Source of the DNA: Herbidospora mongoliensis
Lineage (GTDB): Bacteria; Actinomycetota; Actinomycetes; Streptosporangiales; Streptosporangiaceae
DNA: 64,000 bases
Direction: 5' to 3'
Assembly: GCF_001570545.1 (NCBI RefSeq)
Contig: NZ_BBXD01000008.1
Location: 186,001-250,000, forward strand
Shown: in pieces, positions 58,118 to 64,000 of the stretch
Numbering within the stretch: the stretch's first letter is position 1
Layout of the letters: every line of letters starts with the position of its first letter
The notes under the pieces: generated by a model
The model's input: only the letters and a program-made list of their open reading frames with translations
Database searches by the model: none
What the model was told of the DNA's origin: nothing
Program-made: the position numbers and the translations under genes

Positions 58118-58477
58118 ATGCTTACCGGTTGGTGGGGTGTCGTTCTGGATGCTCCTGATTCGCGAAAGCTCGCCCGCTTCTACGCCGACCTCCTCGGCTG
58201 GGAGCTGATCAACGACGGCGAGGCCGTCCACCCCGGCGAGGGCACGTCGTACGTCGCCTTCCAGACCTCGCCCGACTACGAGCCCCCCACCTGGCCGAAC
58301 GCGCCCGGGAAGCAGCAGATGATGCTGCACGTCGACGTGGGCGTCACGGGCCTGGAAGAAGAGGTCGCCAGGGCGTTGGCACTCGGCGCGACCGTCGCTG
58401 ATTTCCAGCCCCAGGACGATGTCCGCGTCATGCTGGATCCGGCCGGTCATCCCTTCTGCCTTTATCTCGACACATGA
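58118..58477 (+). CDS. VOC-family (glyoxalase-like) protein
   Basis: A 119-residue single-unit member: GWWGVVLDAPDSRKLARFYADLLGWEL, then QQMMLHVDVGVTGLEEEVARALALGAT, ending VMLDPAGHPFCLYLDT. The His in LHVDV and the Glu/His near the end suit metal binding. Compared with the VOC protein at 22711 the two share fold but little sequence, so they are not a recent duplication. ATG 58118 begins the conserved segment; an in-frame extension to 57869 runs through the secreted-protein gene and is rejected. Confidence 0.85.
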   Translation: MLTGWWGVVLDAPDSRKLARFYADLLGWELINDGEAVHPGEGTSYVAFQTSPDYEPPTWPNAPGKQQMMLHVDVGVTGLEEEVARALALGATVADFQPQDDVRVMLDPAGHPFCLYLDT

Positions 58478-58490
58478 GTTGGCAGCAGAA

Positions 58491-58496
58491 TAAAGT
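58491..58496 (+). promoter_or_regulatory. -10 box (TAAAGT) of the MaoC-like gene
   Basis: TAAAGT ends 7 nt before ATG 58504; no ribosome binding site. Confidence 0.42.
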
Positions 58497-58503
58497 TCGA
58501 GTC

Positions 58504-58959
58504 ATGCGGATCTTCTCGAATATCGCCGAGCTCAAAGCCGCTCAAGGTACGCATCTCGGCTTCACGGAGTGGCGCACCGTCACCCAGGAACAGGTCAACC
58601 TGTTCGCCGACGCCACCGACGACCACCAGTGGATCCACATCGACGTCGAGCGCGCGGCCCAGGGGCCGTTCGGCGGGACGATCGCCCACGGGTTCCTGTC
58701 GCTGTCGATGCTTCCGGGGCTGATGAGCGAGCTCATCCGGGTCGAGGGGCTGGCCATGGGGATCAACTACGGGCTCAACAAGGTGCGGTTCCCCGCGCCC
58801 GTCCCGGTCGGATCGCGCGTCCGGGCGGGGGGCGAGATCGTGGAACTCACCGATACGGCCCAAGGTGTGCTGGGGACGCTCAAACTGATCATCGAGGTCG
58901 AGAGCGTACCGAAACCGGCCTGTGTCGCCGAGCAGCTGATTCTCTACATTCCGGCGTAG
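58504..58959 (+). CDS. MaoC-like (R)-specific enoyl-CoA hydratase
   Basis: A 151-residue hot-dog-fold protein. The hydratase-2 motif is VNLFADATDDHQWIHIDVERA, with the catalytic Asp and His, and PFGGTIAHGFLSLSML is the second conserved part. Such enzymes hydrate trans-2-enoyl-CoA in beta-oxidation, polyhydroxyalkanoate or polyketide metabolism; with no acyl-CoA genes nearby the pathway is open. The start was moved from 58474 to 58504 because of the TAAAGT box at leaderless spacing. The end overlaps the convergent response regulator by 16 nt. Confidence 0.92.
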   Translation: MRIFSNIAELKAAQGTHLGFTEWRTVTQEQVNLFADATDDHQWIHIDVERAAQGPFGGTIAHGFLSLSMLPGLMSELIRVEGLAMGINYGLNKVRFPAPVPVGSRVRAGGEIVELTDTAQGVLGTLKLIIEVESVPKPACVAEQLILYIPA

Positions 58960-59555
58960 TAGGCGGCGGCCTGGGCCCGGCTCTGCAGCCCGAGTTTGGC
59001 CAGCACCCGGCTGACGTGCGTCTTCACGGTCGGCTCGGCGATGTCGAGTTCGCGGGCTATCTCCGCGTTCGACAGGCCGCGCCCGAGGCAGTTGAGGACG
59101 TCCCGTTCCCGGGCTGTGAGGCTGTCGGGGGCTCTCACCGGTCTCGTGCGGGCGAACGCGGAGATGAGCTTTCTGGTCACCTGCGGGGAGATCAGCCCGT
59201 CGCCGCCCGCGACCAGCCGGACCGCCTCGACGAGCGTGGTGGCGTCGGTGTTCTTCAGCAGGAACCCGGCGGCGCCGGCCCGTAGTGCGCCGAAGACGTA
59301 TTCGTCCAGGTCGAAAGTGGTCAGCACGAGGATCTCCGTCAGCCCGGCGAGCTCCCGGGTGGCCGCGATGCCGTCGAGCCGGGGCATCCTGATGTCCATG
59401 ATCACCACATCGGGACGAAGTTGCTTCGCCAGGGTGACGGCGGCCCGGCCGTCCGCGGCCTCGCCGACGACCCGGATGTCGCTGGCGCCCTCCAGGACCA
59501 GGCGGATTCCCATGCGCACCGCCGCGTGGTCGTCGGCGATCAGTACCGTGATCAT
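58944..59555 (-). CDS. NarL/LuxR-family response regulator
   Basis: A 203-residue regulator. The receiver has ITVLIADDHAAVRMGIR with the acidic pocket, phospho-acceptor Asp54 in VIMDIRMP, and the switch Thr/Lys in LVLTTF and GFLLKN. The LuxR-type DNA-binding domain covers about 140-200: SLTARERDVLNCLGRGLSNAEIARELDIAEPTVKTHVSRVLAKLGL. It overlaps the sensor kinase gene upstream by 4 nt, so the two form a coupled two-component operon. The signal and the target are unknown. Confidence 0.95.
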   Translation of the reverse strand: MITVLIADDHAAVRMGIRLVLEGASDIRVVGEAADGRAAVTLAKQLRPDVVIMDIRMPRLDGIAATRELAGLTEILVLTTFDLDEYVFGALRAGAAGFLLKNTDATTLVEAVRLVAGGDGLISPQVTRKLISAFARTRPVRAPDSLTARERDVLNCLGRGLSNAEIARELDIAEPTVKTHVSRVLAKLGLQSRAQAAAYYAGM

Positions 59556-60655
59556 GTCGACAGGATCGCGCTGACCCGCCAGCCCCGCTCACTCGGCCCC
59601 GCCTCGAACGTGCCACCGAGCAGGGTGGCGCGTTCGTGCATGCCGATCAGGCCGGCCCGCGCGCCGGGCAGGTCGCGGGGCCGGTCGGTGACCGGGTTGT
59701 TGATGGTCAGCGCCAGTTCGTCGGGACGATAGTCGATCGCGATGGAAACGGGCGCGGAGCCGTGTTTGAGCGCGTTCGTCAGGGACTCCTGGACAATTCT
59801 GTACGCGGCCAGATCGACCGCCGGAGGAAGATCTCTCGGTGCGCCCAGGACGTCGACGGTGGTCGTCATCCCTGAGCGTTTGACCAGGTCGTCGACTGCG
59901 GAGAGGCTCGGCCGGAGGGCCTCGCACTCGCCTTCGGCCCGGAGCAGCCCGATCATGCCGCGCATCTCGGCCATGCCCTGGACGCTGTTCTCCCGGATCG
60001 ACTCGACGATTTCCCGGACGGACTTCGCGTCCAAATCTTTCCTGGACAGAACAGCACTCGACTGGATGGCGATCGCGCTGAAGTGGTTCGCGACCAGATC
60101 GTGCAGTTCCCTGGCCATCCGGGTGCGTTCGGCGGAGATCGCTGCCTTTCGATCGAATTCGGCCATGATCGCGGCCTGCCGGGCGTTGTCGCGGTGATTC
60201 CTGACGATCGCGGCGGTGGTGACCGGCATGACAGTGATCAGTCCGACCTGAAAGGCCATGACCGTTCCCCACCCCCAATCATGCGTCTGCAAGCCCGTCG
60301 CGGCCCCCGCGGCCAACGCCCAAACCGGGCTGATGCGCAGCAGAAGGGTCATCAGCTTCCGGGGCCCATAGAGGGACGCCGCGTAGACGTTGTCGCTGAA
60401 CACGACGGCCGTCCCGAGCGACGGCCCGATCGACGCGTCGGCCACCAGCGCGATCACCCCGATGACGAGCGCCGTCACCGGCCTCCTCCGGCGGATCACC
60501 ACACCGACACAGGTGATCGCGAGCGGGATGAGGAACAGCTGCAGCGGAACGCCCGACTTGTGGTCGTAAGCCCCCGCGATCAGCAGGACGACCCCAACGG
60601 CGAAGGCCGCCACGGCCATCAGCGTGTCCTGCCGGTTGGGAGTCATGCGTTTCAT
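59552..60655 (-). CDS. NarL-type sensor histidine kinase
   Basis: A 367-residue kinase with four or five N-terminal helices (about 12-150) and little extracytoplasmic sequence, which suggests intramembrane sensing. The HisKA_3 box is MARELHDLVANHFSAIAIQ with His185. The ATP domain has the N box IVQESLTNALKHG and a G box GLIGMHERATLLGG; the D-box acid region (TINNPVTD) is less standard. The start may be ATG 60655 or, better spaced from GGTGAG, ATG 60646. A perfect palindrome (60681-60700) lies just upstream and could be an operator for this operon. Confidence 0.93.
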   Translation of the reverse strand: MKRMTPNRQDTLMAVAAFAVGVVLLIAGAYDHKSGVPLQLFLIPLAITCVGVVIRRRRPVTALVIGVIALVADASIGPSLGTAVVFSDNVYAASLYGPRKLMTLLLRISPVWALAAGAATGLQTHDWGWGTVMAFQVGLITVMPVTTAAIVRNHRDNARQAAIMAEFDRKAAISAERTRMARELHDLVANHFSAIAIQSSAVLSRKDLDAKSVREIVESIRENSVQGMAEMRGMIGLLRAEGECEALRPSLSAVDDLVKRSGMTTTVDVLGAPRDLPPAVDLAAYRIVQESLTNALKHGSAPVSIAIDYRPDELALTINNPVTDRPRDLPGARAGLIGMHERATLLGGTFEAGPSERGWRVSAILST

Positions 60656-60680
60656 CTCACCACGAGCCGCCTGAAATGGG

Positions 60681-60700
60681 CATACATCTTTAGATGTATG
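60681..60700. promoter_or_regulatory. Palindromic operator between kinase and membrane-protein genes
   Basis: CATACATCT and AGATGTATG are perfect 9-bp arms with a TT centre, in the 115-bp divergent promoter region. ATGTAT-type arms are common for PadR and TetR-type repressors. Confidence 0.65.
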
Positions 60701-60770
60701 GGACTTCGTCCCCAGCGGTGAGGTTCGCCGACTCCGGCGGCACGAGCATGGTTTCCGGAGGTGGATTCCA

Positions 60771-61415
60771 TTGTTGTGGTTGATCATCGCGGCCGAGGCC
60801 GGTTTCTGGATCATCCTCGCCGCCGGACTTTCCGTCCGGTACGGCCTACGCCTGCGCCGCACCAGCTGGGCCCTTCTGGCCCTGACCCCGGTGCTGGACG
60901 TCGTGCTGCTCGTGGCGGCCGTGATCGACATGCGCTCGGGGGCCGTGGCGACCTGGCAGCACGGGCTGGCGGGGGCGTACATCGCCTATTCGGTCGTCTT
61001 CGGCCACCGGACCGTCAAGTGGGCCGACGAGTGGGTCGCCCGGGGCTTCAAGAAGCCGCCGAAGGTACTCAGCGAGTGGGCGATCTGGATCAGGATCGCC
61101 GGAGCGTACACGATCATGTGCGTATTGCTCTTCGGCGCCATCGTCATGGTGGGGGACGCTTCCCGGACCTCAGCTTTGACCGGTTTCATGCTGAACGCCG
61201 CGAAGGTACCGCTGATCGCCCTCATCTGGCCGGTGGCCGACTCACTGGGGCGTCAGTTCCGTCGGAAGCCGGACGATGACCCGCCAACCCCCCATGTGCG
61301 GCCCGGCGTGGACACTTCCCCCCAAGGGGGCGGCCCTGGCCCGCATCAGCCTGACCCCGGACCGACGGGATGCCCGGACCCCGATCGGGCTGTCGATGGT
61401 CAGCGTGATCGCTGA
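60771..61415 (+). CDS. Hypothetical four-helix membrane protein with run-on tail
   Basis: A 214-residue protein. Four hydrophobic helices lie within residues 1-160 (WLIIAAEAGFWIILAAGL; SWALLALTPVLDVVLLVAAVI; GLAGAYIAYSVVFG; IRIAGAYTIMCVLLFGAIVMV). From about residue 165 the protein is low-complexity, rich in Pro, Asp and Gly, and lies entirely antisense to the degenerate kinase gene (174-nt overlap). That suggests the original stop codon was lost and translation now runs into the neighbour's complement. TTG 60771 is supported by GGAGG upstream. The functional part is of unknown family. Confidence 0.65.
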   Translation: MLWLIIAAEAGFWIILAAGLSVRYGLRLRRTSWALLALTPVLDVVLLVAAVIDMRSGAVATWQHGLAGAYIAYSVVFGHRTVKWADEWVARGFKKPPKVLSEWAIWIRIAGAYTIMCVLLFGAIVMVGDASRTSALTGFMLNAAKVPLIALIWPVADSLGRQFRRKPDDDPPTPHVRPGVDTSPQGGGPGPHQPDPGPTGCPDPDRAVDGQRDR

Positions 61416-61751
61416 CGGCAGGTAGGAGATCATGACCGTGGCCGACGTGGTGCCGTGCTCAAGTGCGCTGGTCAGCGCCTCTTGGACAATTCTGTAGCCG
61501 GCCAGGTCGACGTCCCTCGGCAGGTCCCTAGCGGGGCCCTGGATGTGGAGACGGGTGGTCAGGCCTGCTTGCTTGCCACGCTGGAACAGGTCCATCGGGT
61601 CGGTGAGACTGCGGTGATCGGCGCCGAGGACGCCGTTGATGCGCTCGACCAGGAGGTGCTCGGCCTCCTCGGCGCGTCTTCGTTTTCTGCGATGGATGAT
61701 CGTTGTGGTGGCTAGCAGGATGACGATGGCGAGGACGCCCAGGTTCAGCAC
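61242..61751 (-). CDS. Degenerate histidine kinase (no HisKA, incomplete ATP-binding site)
   Basis: A 169-residue protein with one N-terminal helix (NLGVLAIVILLATTTIIH) and the C-terminal ATPase half of a NarL-type kinase: DLPRDVDLAGYRIVQEALTSALEHG and GGWRVIVRLPTEL. It resembles the end of the kinase at 59552 (DLPPAVDLAAYRIVQESLTNALKHG), but the ATP-binding asparagine is serine, there is no phospho-acceptor histidine and the sensor is gone. It may be a decaying duplicate, or a small regulator that binds the intact partner. GTG 61751 has AGGGG upstream, so it may still be translated. Confidence 0.65.
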   Translation of the reverse strand: MLNLGVLAIVILLATTTIIHRRKRRRAEEAEHLLVERINGVLGADHRSLTDPMDLFQRGKQAGLTTRLHIQGPARDLPRDVDLAGYRIVQEALTSALEHGTTSATVMISYLPSAITLTIDSPIGVRASRRSGVRLMRARAAPLGGSVHAGPHMGGWRVIVRLPTELTPQ

Positions 61752-61890
61752 ATTAGGCCCCTGATCTGTGCGGTTATGTCGGTTCTTAACCGGCGGTGAT
61801 CGGGGGTATGCGGTGGGGTCCGGATTTTGGCCGGGAGTTGGGGGACGGGTGTCTTGGGGTAACCGGTTCGGAGTAGGGGCCGGGACCCGC

Positions 61891-61896
61891 TATGCT
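61891..61896 (+). promoter_or_regulatory. -10 box of the tRNA-Arg gene
   Basis: TATGCT ends 11 nt before the first tRNA base, with TTCGGA (61867-61872) as a weak -35 partner at 18 nt. The presence of a promoter shows that this is the native 5' end of the gene. Confidence 0.5.
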
Positions 61897-61907
61897 TAGT
61901 TCTGCAA

Positions 61908-61946
61908 GCAGCCGTAGCTCAATGGATAGAGCATCTGACTACGGAT
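61908..61946 (+). pseudogene. tRNA-Arg(ACG), 5' half only, broken in the anticodon stem
   Basis: The sequence follows tRNA-Arg(ACG) from the acceptor strand GCAGCCG through the D arm (AGCTCAATGGATAGAGC) and the loop CTACGGA with anticodon ACG at 61941-61943. Position 61946 still fits the 3' anticodon stem; from 61947 on nothing pairs, and no T arm or CGGCTGC acceptor strand appears in the next 2 kb of the window. The break point fits an integrase crossover in the anticodon loop, but the usual restored 3' half is absent. Confidence 0.75.
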
Positions 61947-62087
61947 TATCCGATATCCACCTGTGTGCAGTCCTGCGAATACGCAGATGAGCAGCCACCA
62001 GTGTGCACGCGAATCAGACGCCCTAACCCGGCGTCGCTGATCTTCCCTAAAGCCCAGGTCAAGCACCGTACAGCCCCGGAACCGCCC

Positions 62088-62354
62088 TCAGGCGCCCGGG
62101 GCTTCGCCATCCCCGGCAGGCTCGGCATCGGGGTCGGGACCCACGAAGCTGCCGAGGTTCGGGCGAGTGTAGATCAACCCCTCGGAACGCAGGTGCGCGG
62201 TCGCCTTGCGAACGGTCGAGCGCGCAATTCCAAACTCCTGCATCAGGCCATTCTCGGAAATGAGACGGCCCTTTTTATAAACGCCCGTGGAAATGCGCTG
62301 CTCCACAATCCTCGCCACCTGCTGCCACCGCGGCAGGTCCTCGCGCCATTCCAT
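62088..62354 (-). CDS. Short GntR-family repressor (88 aa)
   Basis: A stand-alone winged-helix domain without an effector domain: WQQVARIVEQRISTGVYKKGRLISENGLMQEFGIARSTVRKATAHLRSEGLIYTRPNLGSFVG. The last residues are acidic. KorSA of the integrative element pSAM2 is a GntR-family protein, so a role in keeping the element silent is plausible. ATG 62354 follows a TAGGGT box by 7 nt (leaderless). A short AGGTG/CACCT palindrome (62367-62378) overlaps the promoter and is a candidate autoregulatory site. Confidence 0.85.
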   Translation of the reverse strand: MEWREDLPRWQQVARIVEQRISTGVYKKGRLISENGLMQEFGIARSTVRKATAHLRSEGLIYTRPNLGSFVGPDPDAEPAGDGEAPGA

Positions 62355-62361
62355 GCGCAGG

Positions 62362-62378
62362 ACCCTAGGTGCACACCT
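62362..62378 (-). promoter_or_regulatory. Promoter and possible autoregulatory site of the minus-strand GntR gene
   Basis: TAGGGT (minus strand, 62362-62367) is 7 nt from the ATG. AGGTG and CACCT arms around a CA centre begin at its edge. Confidence 0.4.
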
Positions 62379-62498
62379 GTACGCCCCTGCAATCAGGCGT
62401 CGGCACCCCTAGGCGTAGGCAGGTGTGAGTAGGGGTGAAGCGGGGTACAGCGGTGGCCGAGGGGTCTGGTGCGCCGTCACGCGCACCGGCCCCTCCCT

Positions 62499-62819
62499 CT
62501 ATACGGCCAGGCCGACGAGCAGCCGATCCCAGACCTCCAAGGCCCGCCGATGGAGGTAGCCCTCCGTCTCCCACACCGCCCGAGCCAGGAATGCGAGGCC
62601 GACCGGATCCGAGGTGCGGTCGGTGCGGCGGATGTAGTAGACGCCGCCGGCGGCCCGGAGCTCGAACAGCACGGTCCGGCACTCGCAGGTGTGACTGATG
62701 ACGCGCTCGCGTGTGCAGCGGTTCGTGGAGGTGCCGAGGCGCCAGTGCAGTTTCTCAGGCTGCGGCTGCGGATGTTGGGGGACGTGCGGGCCGTGAACGG
62801 AGGGGAGGGCTACGCCCAT
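62499..62819 (-). CDS. Element-encoded hypothetical protein (106 aa)
   Basis: No family recognised. The protein has a Pro/His/Gln-rich start, then VISHTCECRTVLFELRAAGGVYYIRRTDRTS, with two cysteines, a strand-rich middle, and a helical end (GLAFLARAVWETEGYLHRRALEVWDRLLVGLAV). GGAG lies about 9 nt before ATG 62819. The alternative frame on the same strand (62365-62682) is more arginine/proline-biased and is a shadow. Small proteins of this type occur in actinomycete integrative elements between the regulators; no function is known to me. Confidence 0.6.
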   Translation of the reverse strand: MGVALPSVHGPHVPQHPQPQPEKLHWRLGTSTNRCTRERVISHTCECRTVLFELRAAGGVYYIRRTDRTSDPVGLAFLARAVWETEGYLHRRALEVWDRLLVGLAV

Positions 62820-62861
62820 GCGGCGGCTCCGGGCTCAAGGGGGAAGGTCCGGTTAAACCGC

Positions 62862-62935
62862 AGGTTAACCTAGGTGCCGCATACTGCACCACACTGCCGC
62901 ATGCATTGGGACGCTGCGGGATGGCGACCTACTGT
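62862..62935 (+). promoter_or_regulatory. Repeat-rich promoter of the plus-strand GntR gene
   Basis: AGGTTAACCT (62862-62871) is a perfect palindrome. TGCCGCAT occurs twice in direct orientation (62875-62882 and 62895-62902, 20 nt apart). TTGGGA (62906-62911) and TACTGT (62930-62935) give the promoter, 7 nt before ATG 62943. Confidence 0.5.
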
Positions 62936-62942
62936 GACGCGC

Positions 62943-63200
62943 ATGACCGAGCTGGCTCCTGACGAGCCGAAATTTGAGCAGGTCGCGGCCATCCTCCGGG
63001 CGCGGATCGCGTCCGGCGAATACCCGCCCCGGACGCGGGTGCCGTCTGAGCTGAAGCTGGTCGCTGAGTTCGGAATCAACAGTCGGACGGCGGCGAAGGC
63101 CCTCCAGGCGCTGGTCGAGGCGGGGTTGACCCGGCGGGTGCGCGGGATGGGCAGCTTCGTGGTGCCGGCCGAGGGCGACGGGGCTCCCGAGCAGGGCTGA
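62943..63200 (+). CDS. Short GntR-family repressor (85 aa)
   Basis: A second minimal winged-helix protein: FEQVAAILRARIASGEYPPRTRVPSELKLVAEFGINSRTAAKALQALVEAGLTRRVRGMGSFVV. It lacks an effector domain, as does the gene at 62088, but the two differ in most positions, so they are not a recent duplication. ATG 62943 is leaderless after TACTGT; an in-frame extension to 62874 covers the promoter repeats and is rejected. It probably controls the promoter at 63226-63260, whose perfect TGAGACT/AGTCTCA arms suit a GntR dimer. Confidence 0.85.
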   Translation: MTELAPDEPKFEQVAAILRARIASGEYPPRTRVPSELKLVAEFGINSRTAAKALQALVEAGLTRRVRGMGSFVVPAEGDGAPEQG

Positions 63201-63225
63201 TAGGGATTTTCGGAATTTGCAGCGC

Positions 63226-63260
63226 TGAGACTTGCGCGATGAGTCTCAATGCTGTAGATT
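63226..63260 (+). promoter_or_regulatory. Promoter with operator for the small-gene operon of the element
   Basis: TTGCGC (63232-63237) and TAGATT (63255-63260) are 17 nt apart. TGAGACT (63226-63232) and AGTCTCA (63242-63248) are perfect inverted arms with a 9-nt centre lying across the -35 box, so bound repressor would block polymerase. Confidence 0.65.
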
Positions 63261-63325
63261 TTGAAGTGTCGGAACGGGGGGTGAGAGCCCCGGAAGACAC
63301 CACACCACCAGCCAAGGAGCCCACC

Positions 63326-63706
63326 ATGAGCGCCACCTTCACCGCCGCCAGCGACGCCCAGACCGCCACCGACTGGCGCAACCAGACCGACGAGCAGGCC
63401 CGCACCCGCTACGAGGCCCTCACCCCCCGAGCCCAGCGCGACCTCCGCGCCGCACTGTGCCGCCACGACATGCGAGTCGAGATGGACGGCGAGTGGGCCC
63501 ACGGCGTCACCCTGACCGTCGGGACCGACGACGTGGTCTTCGTGGTCCGCACCGGGGGCGTCTTCACGATCGAGCACGCCAACTACCCCCAGAAGCTCGG
63601 CACCGACGGCTGCTGGTACGACCGGGTGCCCCAGGAGATCCGCTGGTTCACCCGCGAGCGCGTCGAGACCGTCCTGCTGGACCTCGTCCGCGGCTGCACC
63701 TACTAG
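63326..63706 (+). CDS. Element-encoded hypothetical protein (126 aa)
   Basis: Starts with a Thr/Ala/Asp-rich section (SATFTAASDAQTATDWRNQTDEQARTRYEALTPRAQRDLRAAL), followed by a strand-rich core (HGVTLTVGTDDVVFVVRTGGVFTIEHANYPQKL) and WYDRVPQEIRWFTRERVETVLLDLVRGC. No known motif. AAGGAG lies 6 nt before ATG 63326, a much stronger ribosome site than most chromosomal genes here have. Transcription should come from the repressed promoter at 63226-63260, giving a leader of about 60 nt. It precedes the excisionase-like gene by 61 nt and is probably in the same operon. Confidence 0.72.
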   Translation: MSATFTAASDAQTATDWRNQTDEQARTRYEALTPRAQRDLRAALCRHDMRVEMDGEWAHGVTLTVGTDDVVFVVRTGGVFTIEHANYPQKLGTDGCWYDRVPQEIRWFTRERVETVLLDLVRGCTY

Positions 63707-63767
63707 AACCCGCCCGGGCCCGCTCCCTCGACGGGGGCGGGCCTCCCGCATGGAAGGACCACCCGAG

Positions 63768-64000
63768 ATGATCCCCGCAGGCCGCACAGCCATCGACACC
63801 GGCGGCATCGGCGAGATCTACGGCCTCACCCGCAAGCAGGTCCAGAACCGCCGCCTGTGGGAGCTGCCGGGAGCGCCCAAGCCGTTCAAGGAGGGCGCCC
63901 GCCGGCCCCTCTACGACCGCGCGCAGTGGGAGGCGTTCGCCGCCGGCCGGGAGCTGCCGGTGTGGCGCGTCGGCACCAGGACGGATCCGCTCGACCTGCT
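63768..64000 (+). CDS. Excisionase-like helix-turn-helix protein (3' end beyond window)
   Basis: The first 77 residues are present. IDTGGIGEIYGLTRKQVQNRRLWELPGAPKPFKEGARRPLYDRAQWEAFAAGREL is a MerR/BldC-like winged-helix domain of the kind found in excisionases and recombination directionality factors of actinomycete elements: helix-turn-helix, a Pro-containing turn and a wing (RRPLYDRAQWEAF). ATG 63768 follows GGAAGGA by 9 nt. If it is the directionality factor, an integrase gene should lie not far downstream. Alternatively it could be a transcriptional regulator of replication genes. Confidence 0.7.
   Translation, partial: MIPAGRTAIDTGGIGEIYGLTRKQVQNRRLWELPGAPKPFKEGARRPLYDRAQWEAFAAGRELPVWRVGTRTDPLDL

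Larger units (their letters stand above)
61947..64000. mobile_element. Left part of a putative integrative element in the tRNA-Arg gene
   Basis: The region begins exactly where the tRNA is broken. It carries two short GntR repressors facing apart, two small orphan proteins typical of actinomycete integrative elements and an excisionase-like HTH protein at the right edge. Operators and promoters are dense. No integrase, replication or transfer gene is inside the window; they would lie beyond 64000. The type (AICE, prophage or other) therefore cannot be decided. Confidence 0.6.

Noticed and set aside
61908-62010. Complete but unusual tRNA across the 61946 junction
   Set aside because: I tried to fold the following 90 nt into a T arm and 3' acceptor strand; no CGGCTGC or TTC-loop arrangement is present.
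62365-62682. Alternative 105-codon gene on the minus strand
   Set aside because: Arg/Gly/Pro-biased, overlaps the better-supported frame 62499-62819 and has no ribosome site.

Overview
The window is 64 kb of high-GC actinobacterial chromosome. Third codon positions are almost always G or C. A C-terminal Gly-Pro-Tyr-Leu proteasome activator (Bpa), prephenate dehydratase, a long-type argininosuccinate synthase, precorrin-6A synthase and many GTG or leaderless starts point to an actinomycete. A Streptosporangiales-like host is my inference; no 16S rRNA gene is present. Coding density is high, with several antiparallel overlaps.

Positions 1-9.4 kb: the end of an OmpR-type response regulator, a STAS anti-sigma antagonist coupled to a family 2 glycosyltransferase, two multi-pass GT-C/GT87-like mannosyltransferase-type proteins around a membrane alkaline-phosphatase-fold protein, a DUF4446-like protein, pheA and serS. 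Positions 9.4-14.7 kb: a cold-shock protein, a HAD phosphatase, the bpa-qor pair, a MinD/ParA-like ATPase with a repetitive Ser/Asp/Gly/Phe N-terminus, and tRNA-Ser(TGA). Positions 15-26.6 kb: a GAF histidine kinase without a partner, an AcoR-like sensor, a NicO metal exporter with a secreted partner, a purple-acid-phosphatase-like enzyme, a secreted collagen-like protein, a Tat-exported hydrolase overlapping a cNMP-domain flavoprotein, and uppP. Positions 26.6-32.3 kb: a MarR regulator and a small membrane protein sharing a palindromic operator, cobF, NAD kinase, argG behind an ARG-box-like promoter, and an LpqF/ORF12-like serine hydrolase lipoprotein.

Positions 32.4-38 kb look like a copper-handling group (small membrane protein, CopC, CopD-CtaG fusion, anchored protein) with a cytochrome P450 inside it. 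Positions 38-51 kb hold lipoproteins, a Nudix-NYN fusion, a two-gene permease, wall enzymes (CHAP, VanY-like), an MccF-like carboxypeptidase, an AAA ATPase bordered by palindromes, a MauE plus double-psi-barrel pair, MarR/YceI and tRNA-Ser(GCT). Positions 51-58 kb: a second partnerless histidine kinase, an SDR remnant, and an MFS/flavin-monooxygenase/SolA-type oxidase catabolic group with recurring CCTACC elements. Positions 58-61.8 kb: VOC, MaoC, a NarL-type two-component pair and a degenerate kinase.

At 61908 a tRNA-Arg(ACG) gene starts normally but breaks off in the anticodon arm. Beyond it the sequence looks like the control end of an integrative element: two short GntR repressors, small accessory genes and an excisionase-like HTH protein running off the window. 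The most unusual signals are this split tRNA with the operator-rich element beside it, the many start codons placed 6-8 nt after a TANNNT box, and several multi-domain or pseudo-enzyme proteins listed in the findings.
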